DNA from: Chloroflexaceae bacterium
Lineage (GTDB): Bacteria; Chloroflexota; Chloroflexia; Chloroflexales; Chloroflexaceae
DNA: 64,000 nt
NCBI GenBank assembly: GCA_025057155.1
Contig: JANWYD010000007.1
Coordinates: 186,001 to 250,000 of the forward strand
Direction: 5' to 3'
The translations under genes and the position numbers were made by a program. Positions 7,209 through 15,454 of this stretch are shown here, piece by piece; position 1 is the stretch's first letter, and every line of letters begins with the position of its first letter. The notes beneath the pieces are model-generated. The model worked only from the letters and a program-made list of their open reading frames with translations, had not been told where the DNA came from and did not search any database.

Positions 7209-8251
7209 AGGGGCCTCGATGGAGTTCCTGCGCCGCGCAGCGGCAAACTGACCGCAACCTCGGTTCCATGGCCGGGGCGGGTCGTAACCACAAAACTGGC
7301 GCCGATCAACTCGGCCCGTTCGCGCATACTGGTCAGCCCCCAACTCTCGCGCCCGGCGCGTCGGGCCACCTCACGCAGATCGAAGCCGGGCCCCTCGTCG
7401 CGAATGAGGAGCACCAGGCGGTCGTCACACCGCGTGAGTACAAGGTGTATCGGCGCGCCGGGCGCGTGCTTGCGAGCATTCTGGAGCGACTCCTGGACGA
7501 TACGGTACAGGACGATCTCGGCCTCGGCCGGCAAACGCGGGAGCGGATCGAGGTCAAGGCTGACCGGAACATTGACCGTGTCACGGTAGCGCTGCACATA
7601 CTCGCGGACGGCGTTGGCAAGCCCCTGCTCCTCGAGCTTGCCTGGGCGGAGATCGGCGATGAAGCCGCGCACCTCACGCAAGCCTTCGCGCGCGTTCTCG
7701 CCAAGTTGCCCAAGCATCTCTTGCAGATGCTCCAGCCGGCGTTCGGCCAGCAGCATCTGGCAGCGTTCGAGCCCCATCAGCGTGTTGGCCAGCACCTGGG
7801 CAGGACCGTCGTGCACCTCGCGGGCCAGGCGCGCCCGTTCTTCTTCGCGGCCCATGATGACCTGCGAGCGCAGAGCCTGCACCCAGGGATCAGCGGTGTC
7901 GCCCTCGCCGCCACCCGCCAGAGTAGCGCTGCTCATATCAATCTGGCGCACCAACTGGTCGAGCTGACGCAGGGCGCGGCGCATCCGCTCGTACTCCCGC
8001 GTCAGGGACTCGTGGGCGGCGCGCAGGCGCCGCTGGCGTTCGGCCAGCGTCGTGGCGCTAACCTGGCCACGCTCCGACGCGAAGCGCGCCTGGATGATCA
8101 CTTCGTCGAGCTGGCGCTCCAGGCGGCGCACCTCGGCTTCGAGCCGGGCAAGCTCCTGCTGCGCGGAGGCGTATAACGCTCGCAGACGGGCGATCTGCTC
8201 GGCAACAATGGCATGCGCCGCCTCTAGCAGCGCTGAAGGCTCCGGATGCAC
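7205..8251 (-). CDS. DegS/NarX-type sensor histidine kinase, cytoplasmic
   Basis: 348 residues with no membrane segment. Residues about 10-105 form a long coiled coil rich in Glu, Arg and Leu. The HisKA_3 dimerisation domain holds the phospho-acceptor His147 in EEERARLAREVHDGPAQ, followed by a HATPase_c domain (QESLQNARKHA, DEGPGFD, GLTSMRERAELIGA). GTG 8251 is chosen as start because GGAGCAGG precedes it; the in-frame extension to 8350 crosses an AT-rich promoter-like stretch. DegS-type soluble kinases sense cytoplasmic signals through the coiled coil. It pairs with the overlapping response regulator. Confidence 0.92.
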   Translation of the reverse strand: MHPEPSALLEAAHAIVAEQIARLRALYASAQQELARLEAEVRRLERQLDEVIIQARFASERGQVSATTLAERQRRLRAAHESLTREYERMRRALRQLDQLVRQIDMSSATLAGGGEGDTADPWVQALRSQVIMGREEERARLAREVHDGPAQVLANTLMGLERCQMLLAERRLEHLQEMLGQLGENAREGLREVRGFIADLRPGKLEEQGLANAVREYVQRYRDTVNVPVSLDLDPLPRLPAEAEIVLYRIVQESLQNARKHAPGAPIHLVLTRCDDRLVLLIRDEGPGFDLREVARRAGRESWGLTSMRERAELIGASFVVTTRPGHGTEVAVSLPLRGAGTPSRPL

Positions 8252-8458
8252 AGGACCTGCTCCCTGCTGAATATAACGTGTGCTCAGTATAGCATGCGCC
8301 TGAACGAGCGGGCAACACGCGCGCCCAGGGTTCTTGACGCGCCTTGACATTGGATGGCTGCTCTGTTACAACTGCCGATGGAGATGATAGCAATGGCCTG
8401 TAGGCGCAACCCTCCGGGTTGCGCTGGCTTTGACTCCACGTGGAGGGCTGCGCCACAT

Positions 8459-9307
8459 ATGCCGCCGCGTCCCGATGAAATTCTTGAACTGGCCCGCGCG
8501 CGCATCGCGGAGCAACGCGCGCGCGAGCAAAGCGCCGCCGCTGAACGACGCCAGCGGTTCTGGGAACTGGTCTTTCTCGCGTTCGTTGGCGCCATTATTC
8601 TGACGTTCGCCCTCTGGCCTGGCGCCACTCTGGAGTGGAAGCTCTATGCAGCCGTACACGGCCTGGTGGCCCAGAAGCACCTGGTCTTCCTCGGCGAGCG
8701 GCCCCTGCCGCTCTGCGCGCGCAACGCGGGGATTTACAGCAGCTATCTGCTCAGCCTGGGATACCTGTTTGCGCGAGGGTATGGACGGGCCGCGGCGCTG
8801 CCCTCCCGCCCGCTTCTGGCGGTGCTGGCTCTGGGCGCCCTGGCGATGGTCGGTGATGGGGTCAATTCGGTGCTGGAGGATACAGGGCGGGCCTACCTCT
8901 ACATGCCGCGTAACGACCTGCGCACCATCACCGGCGTTCTGTTCGGCATCGCGCTGACGCCGATCATTCTGTTCGTCTTTAACCGCGCCCTGCGCGCCAA
9001 CGCGGAGATGCAGCGCCCGGTGCTGGACTGGCGCGGCTTTGGCGGCTTGCTGCTGCTCAACGGGCTGCTGGCGCTGGCCATCCACAGCGGCCTGGAAGCC
9101 CTCTACTGGCCGCTGGCGCTGCTCGGCGTAGCGGGGATCATCGCTGAACTGTTCACCATGTTCCTGCTGCTGGCGGCGGTCGCGTCCGGCTATACCCGCC
9201 GGGTTGTCGCGCTGCGCCAGCTCGCCTTCCCCGCCTGTATCGCCCTGGTTCCCACCCTGCTGGTGGTGGCCGGCCTGGCCGCGCTGCGCTTCGCCGAGGG
9301 CGGATGA
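8459..9307 (+). CDS. DUF2085 family membrane protein
   Basis: 282 residues. A charged N-terminal helix (EILELARARIAEQRAREQ) is followed by about seven hydrophobic segments. The stretch HGLVAQKHLVFLGERPLPLCARNAGIY contains the LPLCARN-GIYSSYLL signature of DUF2085, a family of unknown function whose conserved Cys and His may bind a metal or cofactor. The ATG at 8459 has GGAGGG 11 bases upstream. It is divergent from the sensor kinase, and the shared upstream region holds the palindrome GCGCAACC-CTCC-GGGTTGCGC at 8404-8424. Confidence 0.8.
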   Translation: MPPRPDEILELARARIAEQRAREQSAAAERRQRFWELVFLAFVGAIILTFALWPGATLEWKLYAAVHGLVAQKHLVFLGERPLPLCARNAGIYSSYLLSLGYLFARGYGRAAALPSRPLLAVLALGALAMVGDGVNSVLEDTGRAYLYMPRNDLRTITGVLFGIALTPIILFVFNRALRANAEMQRPVLDWRGFGGLLLLNGLLALAIHSGLEALYWPLALLGVAGIIAELFTMFLLLAAVASGYTRRVVALRQLAFPACIALVPTLLVVAGLAALRFAEGG

Positions 9308-9497
9308 GGTCGCTTGAATGCCCTGGCGACCAGGGAGCGGTGGGGCAGCAACGACCGGCTGGTTGCCCCGACCAGGCTCGACGTGCAGGAAAGCCGGGTT
9401 CTGAACCGTAGTGCGTGAGGCCAACCCGGCGCACAGCCGGGATAGTATGATACTCGCAGGAGGGCACAACGCCGCCGTCCCAACGCAAGGGGTTCCC

Positions 9498-10577
9498 ATG
9501 ACGGAAACGCCTGTCTACGAACTGGCCATCATCGGCGCGGGGCCGATTGGCATCGAACTGGCCGTGTGCCTGCGGCGCGCAGGGGTGGAATACCTGCACC
9601 TTGATGCGGGGCAGATTGGCCACACGATGACCTGGTGGCCGCGAAATACGACCTTTTTCAGCACCACCGAGCGCCTGGCCATCGCCGGCGTGCCCATTCC
9701 CAACAACCACCAGAACCGTATCACCGGCGAGGAGTACCTGGCCTATCTGCGCGCGGTGGTCGAGCAATTCGACCTGCCGATCCACACCTACGAGCCGGTC
9801 ACCAACCTGAGCCGTGACGCCGACGGCTTTACCCTGATCACTGCGCCGCTCACCGGCGAACGGCGCTACCGGGCGCAGCGCGTAGCTCTGGCGATTGGCG
9901 ACATGCACTACCCGAACCGGCTGCACATCCCCGGCGAGGATCTGCCCCACGTCTCGCACTACTTCCGCGACCCGCACGACTACTTCCGGCGCCGCCTGCT
10001 GATCGTCGGCGGCAAGAACTCGGCGGCGGAGGCGGCGTTGCGCTGCTGGCGCGCCGGGGCGCGGGTGACGATCAGCTACCGCCGCGCCCGCTTTGACGAA
10101 CGGCGGATCAAGCACTGGCTCCTGCCTGATCTGGAGGCGCAGATCGAGGCCGGAACCATCGCCTTTCTCCCCGAAACTGCGCCTGTGGCGATCCATCCGG
10201 GCTGCGTTGAACTGGCGCGCACCGAAGACGGACGACCAGTGGACGGGCCTCCCCTCATGCACGAGACGGACTTTGTGTTGCTCGCCACCGGCTTTCGCGG
10301 CGATCAGCGCCTGCTCGAGCAGGCGGGCGTGGAACTGTGGGGACCGAATCGCGTCCCGGTCTACAACCCGGAGACCATGGAGACGAATGTGCCGGGTCTC
10401 TACCTGGCAGGCACGGTGGCGGCAGGCATTCAGCAGCGTTATACCATCTTCATCGAAAACAGTCACGAGCACGTGGGGAAGATCGTGCGCGCCCTTACCG
10501 GGCAGTGGCCCGCGGCCCTTGGCGATGTGCCGGCGCGCAGCTATGGGCTGGCCTTTGAGCGGTACGAAGCTAATTAA
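9498..10577 (+). CDS. YpdA-like FAD/NAD(P) oxidoreductase
   Basis: 359 residues, a thioredoxin-reductase-like flavoprotein. The FAD-binding GxGxxG is [12 protein letters not shown] at residues 10-22; a second Rossmann motif, [15 protein letters not shown], binds NAD(P); VLLATGFRG and GLYLAGTVA are the closing FAD contacts. TRX-type CxxC is absent, as in YpdA, which reduces bacillithiol disulfide in Firmicutes. Whether this organism makes bacillithiol cannot be told here, so the thiol substrate is open. The start at 9498 has AAGGGG upstream. The gene is monocistronic: it is followed by a GATTTTG repeat and a hairpin. Confidence 0.85.
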   Translation: MTETPVYELAIIGAGPIGIELAVCLRRAGVEYLHLDAGQIGHTMTWWPRNTTFFSTTERLAIAGVPIPNNHQNRITGEEYLAYLRAVVEQFDLPIHTYEPVTNLSRDADGFTLITAPLTGERRYRAQRVALAIGDMHYPNRLHIPGEDLPHVSHYFRDPHDYFRRRLLIVGGKNSAAEAALRCWRAGARVTISYRRARFDERRIKHWLLPDLEAQIEAGTIAFLPETAPVAIHPGCVELARTEDGRPVDGPPLMHETDFVLLATGFRGDQRLLEQAGVELWGPNRVPVYNPETMETNVPGLYLAGTVAAGIQQRYTIFIENSHEHVGKIVRALTGQWPAALGDVPARSYGLAFERYEAN

Positions 10578-10579
10578 TT

Positions 10580-10610
10580 GCGGATTTTTGATTTTGGATT
10601 TTGGATTGGG
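10580..10610 (+). repeat. GATTTTG tail repeat after ypdA-like stop
   Basis: GCGGATTTTTGATTTTGG and a further GATTTTGGATTGGG begin two bases after the stop codon, in the sense orientation, as at 1252 and 3641. Confidence 0.7.
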
Positions 10611-10651
10611 CGTGGCGCATTTCCTCTTCCTGACTTAACGCATTCCTGGAG

Positions 10652-10680
10652 GTTGCGGGGAAGCGCCGCCTCCCCGCAAC
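10652..10680 (+). terminator. Hairpin downstream of ypdA-like gene
   Basis: GTTGCGGGGA (10652-10661) pairs with TCCCCGCAAC (10671-10680) around a nine-base loop. It is a likely 3'-end structure; no T-run follows, so the terminator call is moderate. Confidence 0.5.
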
Positions 10681-10749
10681 GGGAAATCCTGCAGGTCGTA
10701 GGCCCCTGCAACCCCTGCCGACACGAAGTCTCGTTATCGTCTTAGAGAT

Positions 10750-10890
10750 CAAACAAAAAACGCCGGGCGGATCAGGCGATCCGTCCGGCGTTTCCGCCCA
10801 AAAAAGGGGCGTAGCCGGGGAGGACCAATGTCCCTTTCGCCTCTACCATCAGAGACTACCGGCTACGTCTGGCTATAGAATAGCATGTGT
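10750..10890 (-). ncRNA. Orphan structured RNA with three-way junction and intrinsic terminator
   Basis: On the minus strand a 9-bp stem (CGTAGCCGG / CCGGCTACG, 10859-10867 with 10810-10818) encloses two small hairpins: CTCT/AGAG (10841-10854) and GGAC-ATTG-GTCC (10822-10833), separated by GCGAAAG. Behind it lies a strong intrinsic terminator reading leftwards. No ORF follows on that strand, so it looks like a stand-alone small RNA rather than a leader. TTGACA occurs on the minus strand at 10888-10893, but a well-spaced -10 was not found, so the 5' end is uncertain. It was not recognised as a known RNA class. Confidence 0.5.
10755..10790 (-). terminator. Intrinsic terminator of the orphan RNA
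   Basis: CGCCGGACGGATC-GCCT-GATCCGCCCGGCG read on the minus strand forms a 13-bp stem (one G-U pair), followed directly by TTTTTTG. This is a textbook rho-independent terminator and fixes the direction of transcription as minus. Confidence 0.8.
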
Positions 10891-11047
10891 CAAGCGACAG
10901 ATCCAGTGTCAGCGCGATCACCTGGAGTTGCGAGGGCGCAACCAAACAAGATCGCCGCCCGGACACGACACATGGGAGAGGTTCTTCTGTGTTGCCGGGG
11001 CCACGCACCGGGCGGGTACGGCCTGCCACAGACCCCTGACAAACGCT

Positions 11048-11328
11048 TCAACTCGTGGCCAGTAACTGCTCCAGATCGCCATAGTCGTAGGGCGGACGTT
11101 TGCGGACGGTCAACACATCAATAGCCTGATCCGCTTCGGTAATTGCATAAACAATTCGCCAGCGTTCCAATCGGATACGGCGCAACTCGCGCACGGGCTC
11201 CGAAGGAGCTTCTACAGACTGTTCTGGCGCGGGTTGAGAACGCGCGGTTCCGCCACCGGATGGATACAGCAACTCTTTGCTCTCAGAAGGACGGGGCTCA
11301 TCGGCCAGCTCGGCAATGACCCGCCGTA
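11048..11328 (-). pseudogene. Truncated RelE/ParE-type toxin remnant
   Basis: The C-terminal half looks like a RelE/ParE toxin: VRELRRIRLERWRIVYAITE, then IDVLTVRKRPPYDYGDLEQLL, which carries the catalytic-region Arg residues of the fold. Reading further back in the same frame gives VRRVIAELADEPRPSESKELLYPSGGG, a toxin-like helix, but it is stopped by a TAA at 11329-11331 and there is no good start codon or ribosome binding site. No antitoxin gene is adjacent. It is probably a decayed toxin; a short functional version from an internal TTG cannot be excluded. Confidence 0.5.
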
Positions 11329-11456
11329 CTTATTCCGCGGCAGAACACCGGTCCGCACTGCGCCAGGGCGCACACCCGCTGTCGGCGGACCGGGAGTTGC
11401 GGGGAGGCTGCGCCTCCTCACACCCCTTCAACGGCGCCTCAGGTGTCAATCGTGTC

Positions 11457-13010
11457 TTACGCCTTGAGCAACTGCCGGCGGGTGATCAGCGCGACGAGGG
11501 CAAAGGTTATCACTGCAATCAGGCCGAGGCCGATCCAGGTCCAGAGATTGGGGAGGATGCCGCGCAGCATCATGTCCTGGAACCCGGCGAGGCCGTGGGT
11601 CATGGGGATGGCGTAGGCGACGATCAGGGCAGGCCAGGCAAAGCTGTCCAGAGCGATGAAAAAGCCGCTGAAGAAGATAGAGAGCAACAGCGAGATCATA
11701 GCCAGTTGAATGGCCTGGCTGTCGGAGCCGGAGAGGGCCGAGATCAGGAAGCCGACCCCCAGGGAGGCGACGATGAGGAGCAGGATCAGCGCGGCGAAGA
11801 GCAGCCAGTTGCCCAGCAGCGGCACGCCCAGGAGGGTCATGGCCACGATCAGCGCCAGGGTCGCCAGGCCGATGAAGACGGTGTAGCCCAGGTACTTGCC
11901 CACGATCAACTGGGTCAGGTTCACCGGGGCGACGCGGAAGACCTCGAAGGCGCCCATGAGCCGCTCGCGCACCAGGGCCAGGGCGCCGAGCGTCACCGCG
12001 GTGTGCTGCACCAGCAGCGCCAGCACTCCCGGCGCGTAGTAGACCACGGCGGGGTAGGCGCCGCCACGAAGGTTGCGGTAGCTCTGGGTCACGGGAGACA
12101 CCAGGCGCTCCGGGGGGGTATTGACGAAGATCTCCAGACTGCCGTTCAGCGTGCGCAGATCGTTCTTTGCCGCTGAAATCTCCGCCAGCGCCTCGGCGAG
12201 CTTATCGTCGGCGATGGCCCGGTCAATGCGGTCAAGGTTCGTCTTCAGGCGCTCGATGGTCGGGCGGAGCCGGGCGCTCTCGCCGCCCTGGGCGGCCAGA
12301 AACTCCTGCGAGGGCAGCACCTGCTCCAGGGCCTCCAGGGTGGCCCGGATTTCGCGGATGTCGCGCCGGGCGGCCTCGGCGCGCGCCTCCAAGACCCCAC
12401 GTTCCAGCTCGGCTACCTTGCCCTCGGCGTCCACCACGCGCACGCGAATGGTGGTGGCCTCCTGCTGGGCCTGGGCAGCGGTGGCGCGCAGGATGGCTTT
12501 GTTGATCTCGTTCACCTCGGCGTAGGCCAGGTACTGGATCCAGCCTTCCACCAGGGGGTTGATCGCGTTCGAGATGAACTCGATCTGCGGACTGACGCCC
12601 TCCTGCAGGGCGGTGGCGGCATTCTCGGGGATAATCTGCACCAGGTCGAGGTCGCCAGCGGCCAGTTGGGCCTCGGCGCTGGCCCGGTCGGTGGTAATCG
12701 CCCGCAGGTCAAAGTTCAACCCGATCACCTCGCGGATCTGTTCCTCGCTGATACCGGGCGCGCCGCCCGGCGGCAGGACTACAGCGGTGCGCACGCGGGG
12801 GGTGCTATTGACGTAGGTCGCGCCAAAGAGGATAAGCACCAGCAGCGGCCCGACGATCAGGCTCATGATCAGCAGGGGCTGGCGGCGGATCTCATTGACT
12901 TCCTTGAGAAAGTAGGCCCGCGCGCGGATCAGCCAGCGACGCCAGGCTGGCGCATCGCCGGGTCGGGCGCGCGCGGGCGCGGTCTTCTCGATGAGCGGCG
13001 TCTCAGCCAT
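11457..13010 (-). CDS. ABC-2 type exporter permease with large extracytoplasmic domain
   Basis: 517 residues. One N-terminal TM (about 40-65, LLIMSLIVGPLLVLILFGATYV) is followed by a soluble region of about 270 residues that includes a coiled coil (AEGKVAELERGVLEARAEAARR), then five C-terminal TM helices (ABC2_membrane, ending in ALITRRQLLKA). The layout is that of ABC-2 permeases that export drugs, lipids or peptides. It overlaps the upstream ATPase gene by 8 bases, so the two form one transporter. A single permease gene is present, so a homodimer is expected. The substrate is unknown. Confidence 0.88.
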   Translation of the reverse strand: MAETPLIEKTAPARARPGDAPAWRRWLIRARAYFLKEVNEIRRQPLLIMSLIVGPLLVLILFGATYVNSTPRVRTAVVLPPGGAPGISEEQIREVIGLNFDLRAITTDRASAEAQLAAGDLDLVQIIPENAATALQEGVSPQIEFISNAINPLVEGWIQYLAYAEVNEINKAILRATAAQAQQEATTIRVRVVDAEGKVAELERGVLEARAEAARRDIREIRATLEALEQVLPSQEFLAAQGGESARLRPTIERLKTNLDRIDRAIADDKLAEALAEISAAKNDLRTLNGSLEIFVNTPPERLVSPVTQSYRNLRGGAYPAVVYYAPGVLALLVQHTAVTLGALALVRERLMGAFEVFRVAPVNLTQLIVGKYLGYTVFIGLATLALIVAMTLLGVPLLGNWLLFAALILLLIVASLGVGFLISALSGSDSQAIQLAMISLLLSIFFSGFFIALDSFAWPALIVAYAIPMTHGLAGFQDMMLRGILPNLWTWIGLGLIAVITFALVALITRRQLLKA

Positions 13011-13995
13011 GGCGAGCCTCCTGGGCGCGCTGGTCCATTTCCATAATCTTTATAAACACCTCGTCGTAGCTGACCTCGACCGGCGCGGCGCTTTCGACGC
13101 CGATGCGCGGCTTCTGATTCTCCAGACGGTTCAGCACCTCGGGCAGCCATTCGCGGGCGTCCTCGACCACGACGTGGATATCGGCCTCCGCGTCGGGGTC
13201 CGGCGAGCGATGGGCCGTCCGGACCACATCTTTCCAGCGCCTGAGCACCTCCAGGGCGCGGTGCACCTCTTCGGGGTTCGTCAGCGTCAGGTCAATAATT
13301 TCGCCGCCGAGGGCCATGCGCCGGAGATTCTCGGGCGTATCCACGGCCAGAATGCGCCCCTTGCGCATCACGGCCACGTAATCGCAGTAGACGGCCTCAC
13401 TGACCACCTGGGTGGTCACTACCAGGGTGCGGCCCTGATCGCGGAGCTGGCGGAAGTACTCCCAGAAGCGGGCGCGCAACACCGGGTCAATCCCGGCGGT
13501 TGGCTCGTCGGCGAAGAGCAGCACCGGGTCGTGCATGAGCGCCCCGGCGAGCATCAGGCGGCGCTGCATGCCGCCGGAGAGGTTCCGGGCAAGGCGATGG
13601 CGGGCGTCGCTCAGGTCCACAAAGGCCAGCAACTCGTCGAGCCGGGCGCGCACCTGGCGGGCGGGCATACCGTAGAGCGAGGCGACGAAGGCGGCATTCT
13701 CGGCCACGCTCAGCCGAGGGTAGAGTACGAACTGCTGGGGGATATAGCCGATCCGCTCGCGATCGGCAGCGCGAAACCGGGCCGGATTGCGGCCCAGGGT
13801 GGTGATGCGTCCCTTCTGGGGGATCAGCAGGCCCAGGGCCACGCGGCAGGTGGTGGTCTTGCCGCAGCCCGAGGGGCCGATCATGCCCAGAATAGTCCCC
13901 TCCGGCACCTGATAGTGCTGATCGAAGATTCCGGACCCATTGCCAAAATCCAGTTCGACCCCTTCGGAGAGGATGACAAGGTTCCTGGTAGACAC
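13003..13995 (-). CDS. ABC exporter ATPase (ABC-2 partner)
   Basis: 330 residues. Walker [11 protein letters not shown]-loop IPQQFVLYP, signature LSGGMQRRLMLA and Walker B VLLFADEPTAGIDP are all complete; the last 100 residues form the usual C-terminal extension of drug/antibiotic exporters (DUF4162-like). The GTG at 13995 is chosen because CAGGAG lies eight bases upstream and the ABC fold starts about 10 residues later; the open frame extends to 14106 without conserved sequence. It energises the overlapping permease. Confidence 0.92.
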   Translation of the reverse strand: MSTRNLVILSEGVELDFGNGSGIFDQHYQVPEGTILGMIGPSGCGKTTTCRVALGLLIPQKGRITTLGRNPARFRAADRERIGYIPQQFVLYPRLSVAENAAFVASLYGMPARQVRARLDELLAFVDLSDARHRLARNLSGGMQRRLMLAGALMHDPVLLFADEPTAGIDPVLRARFWEYFRQLRDQGRTLVVTTQVVSEAVYCDYVAVMRKGRILAVDTPENLRRMALGGEIIDLTLTNPEEVHRALEVLRRWKDVVRTAHRSPDPDAEADIHVVVEDAREWLPEVLNRLENQKPRIGVESAAPVEVSYDEVFIKIMEMDQRAQEARHG

Positions 13996-14161
13996 GGGCT
14001 TGCTCCTGGTGGTGGGGCAACCTGCATGCAGGGCAACCTGGAAGGCTGCCCCACCCGGATTGTTCGCACACCGGTACGCAGGGCACGGGGAAATCTGGTT
14101 TCCCATTATCGTTGATCACGACGCCTCGGTCGCTCACGCAGTCACGGGGGATGTAGAGAGT

Positions 14162-14331
14162 TTCTCAGGTGCAGGGTTCTTCGGCCCATCCTCGCGTCGC
14201 ATTCGCCATGTAGGGCATTGGGACGCCCGCCCTCCCTCTCCCTGAGCGGGAGCTGGGGGCGGGGGGTGAGGACCGTAAGCGCATTGGAATGCTGAAAACC
14301 CCTTCTCACTTGAAAAACCCTACACCTGAGA
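14162..14331 (+). mobile_element. Family A MITE-like element, copy 2, with target duplication
   Basis: 170 bp with ends TTCTCAGGTGCAGGG and CCCTACACCTGAGA. It is flanked on both sides by the 12-bp direct repeat GATGTAGAGAGT (14150-14161 and 14332-14343), a candidate target-site duplication. There is no coding capacity. The interior palindrome CCTCTCCCTGAGCGGGAG and the block GTAAGCGCATTGGAATGC are shared with the other copies. Confidence 0.8.
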
Positions 14332-14343
14332 GATGTAGAGAGT

Positions 14344-14602
14344 CGGGGTGCCAGTCACCTTCGGCTTTCGCGTTCCGCTCAATCGTGAGCGGCTGCATAG
14401 AGCGCCCGACCGCTTGTACCAGAAAGGGTCGCCGAGAGAAACCGCTGCTGTGTCCCCCTCAGGGCTCGTACAACGTCCGCCGCCAGCGGCGGGGTGTGGG
14501 GTGGCGTAGACGTGCCAGGGATGCTTCTGGCGCGATTACCAGCGAAAAACCGGGATCAGGGGCTTGCCCGAGTTACACAAGCCCCGCCATCTCCAACGTC
14601 CT
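14344..14602. other. Gene-free stretch before the mazEF pair
   Basis: No supported ORF. It contains a short unit (CAACGTCCGCCGCCAGCGG, 14472-14490) that resembles sequence at 15322-15340, also 3' of the toxin gene, so the toxin-antitoxin pair is flanked by similar bases. Nothing else was recognised. Confidence 0.4.
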
Positions 14603-14645
14603 TGTCTACATATCTGCTATAATATCGTAGACTATAATGTAGACA
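14603..14645. promoter_or_regulatory. Promoter/operator of the toxin-antitoxin pair
   Basis: TGTCTACAT (14603-14611) and ATGTAGACA (14637-14645) form a perfect inverted repeat centred on 14624, with a third half-site GTAGAC at 14627-14632. Two TATAAT boxes lie between and at the edge (14618-14623, 14633-14638). This is the expected layout for autorepression by a ribbon-helix-helix antitoxin. Confidence 0.65.
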
Positions 14646-14663
14646 GCGAAAGGGTGGGGGACG

Positions 14664-14930
14664 ATGGCGACGACGACCATTCGCGTGTCAAAGGAAACGC
14701 GGGACCTGCTCAACCAGCTTGCCCGGGCCGCGGGAACGTCCATCCAGCAGGTGCTGGAAACTGCCCTGGAGCAGTACCGTCGGCGGCAGTTTTTAGAGTC
14801 CTTGAATGTCGCCTATGCCGCGTTGCAAGCCGACCCGCAGGCGCAAGCCGAGGCGGCGGCTGAAGCTGCCCTGTGGGATGTGACCCTGCTCGATGGACTT
14901 GACCAGGAGGAGGAGGGGGATGGGTCTTGA
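14664..14930 (+). CDS. Ribbon-helix-helix antitoxin (MazE-like role)
   Basis: 88 residues. The N-terminus TTTIRVSKETRDLLNQLARAAGTSIQQVLETALEQY is a ribbon-helix-helix DNA-binding fold (CopG/MetJ type); the acidic tail (LDGLDQEEEGDGS) would wrap the toxin. The stop codon overlaps the toxin start by 11 bases. RHH antitoxins bind inverted repeats in their own promoter, and one is present at 14603-14645. Confidence 0.88.
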   Translation: MATTTIRVSKETRDLLNQLARAAGTSIQQVLETALEQYRRRQFLESLNVAYAALQADPQAQAEAAAEAALWDVTLLDGLDQEEEGDGS

Positions 14931-15267
14931 ACCGTCACGGGGTGAAATCTGGCTCGCCAATCTCAATCCTGTTCGTGGCCATGAGCAAGCAGGCACGCGC
15001 CCGGTGCTGATTATCTCGACCGACCTGTTTAACCACGGACCTTCCGGACTGGTGTTTGTGATCCCGTTGACCCGAACGGATCGCCGTATCCCGGCGCATA
15101 TTGCCCTCGATCCGCCTGAAGGAGGGGTCAGCACCCGGAGTTTTATCCTGTGTGACGCCCTCCGCTCGATCTCGAAGGATCGTCTGCAAGGAAAGCCCTG
15201 GGGAGCAATTACGCCTGTGACGATGCGACGAGTAGAGGACACGTTGCGTATCTTATTGGAGTTATAA
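14920..15267 (+). CDS. mazF: MazF/PemK-type endoribonuclease toxin
   Basis: 115 residues, full length for the family. RGEIWLANLNPVRGHEQAGTRPVLIIS is the PemK/MazF N-terminal signature, and VIPLTRTDRRIPAHIALDP, SFILCDALRSISKDRL match the beta-barrel core. MazF toxins cut mRNA at short sequences. The start at 14920 follows AGGAGGAGGAGGGGG inside the antitoxin gene, ensuring coupled translation. Confidence 0.93.
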   Translation: MGLEPSRGEIWLANLNPVRGHEQAGTRPVLIISTDLFNHGPSGLVFVIPLTRTDRRIPAHIALDPPEGGVSTRSFILCDALRSISKDRLQGKPWGAITPVTMRRVEDTLRILLEL

Positions 15268-15391
15268 TGCCCATTCGATTTCTGGGGGAGGTTCGGAAGG
15301 ACGTAGCCCCTCGGGGCTGATGCAACGTCCGCCTCCAGGGGGGAGGCGACATGGCTGTCCGGTATGTCCTGGTTGCGCACCAGGATGCAAT

Positions 15392-15420
15392 GGTCTGGGT
15401 AGGCCTGGCCCTCCCAGACC
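15392..15420. repeat. GGTCTGGG palindrome (gene-end hairpin family)
   Basis: GGTCTGGG and CCCAGACC flank GTAGGCCTGGCCCTC. It is the degenerate sister of the perfect 14-bp-stem hairpin at 39736-39764. Here it lies 35 bases downstream of the minus-strand CPBP gene and downstream of mazF on the plus strand, so it is a plausible bidirectional 3' end. Confidence 0.5.
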
Positions 15421-15454
15421 ATTTCAGCGAGCAGGAGCGCCGCACGCCCCCTGG

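Noticed and set aside
10815-10865. Possible hammerhead ribozyme core (CUGAUG and GAAA on the minus strand)
   Set aside because: The core CUGAUGA is CUGAUGG here, stem II between the two motifs is missing, and stem III pairs out of register. The three-way junction reading explains the bases better.
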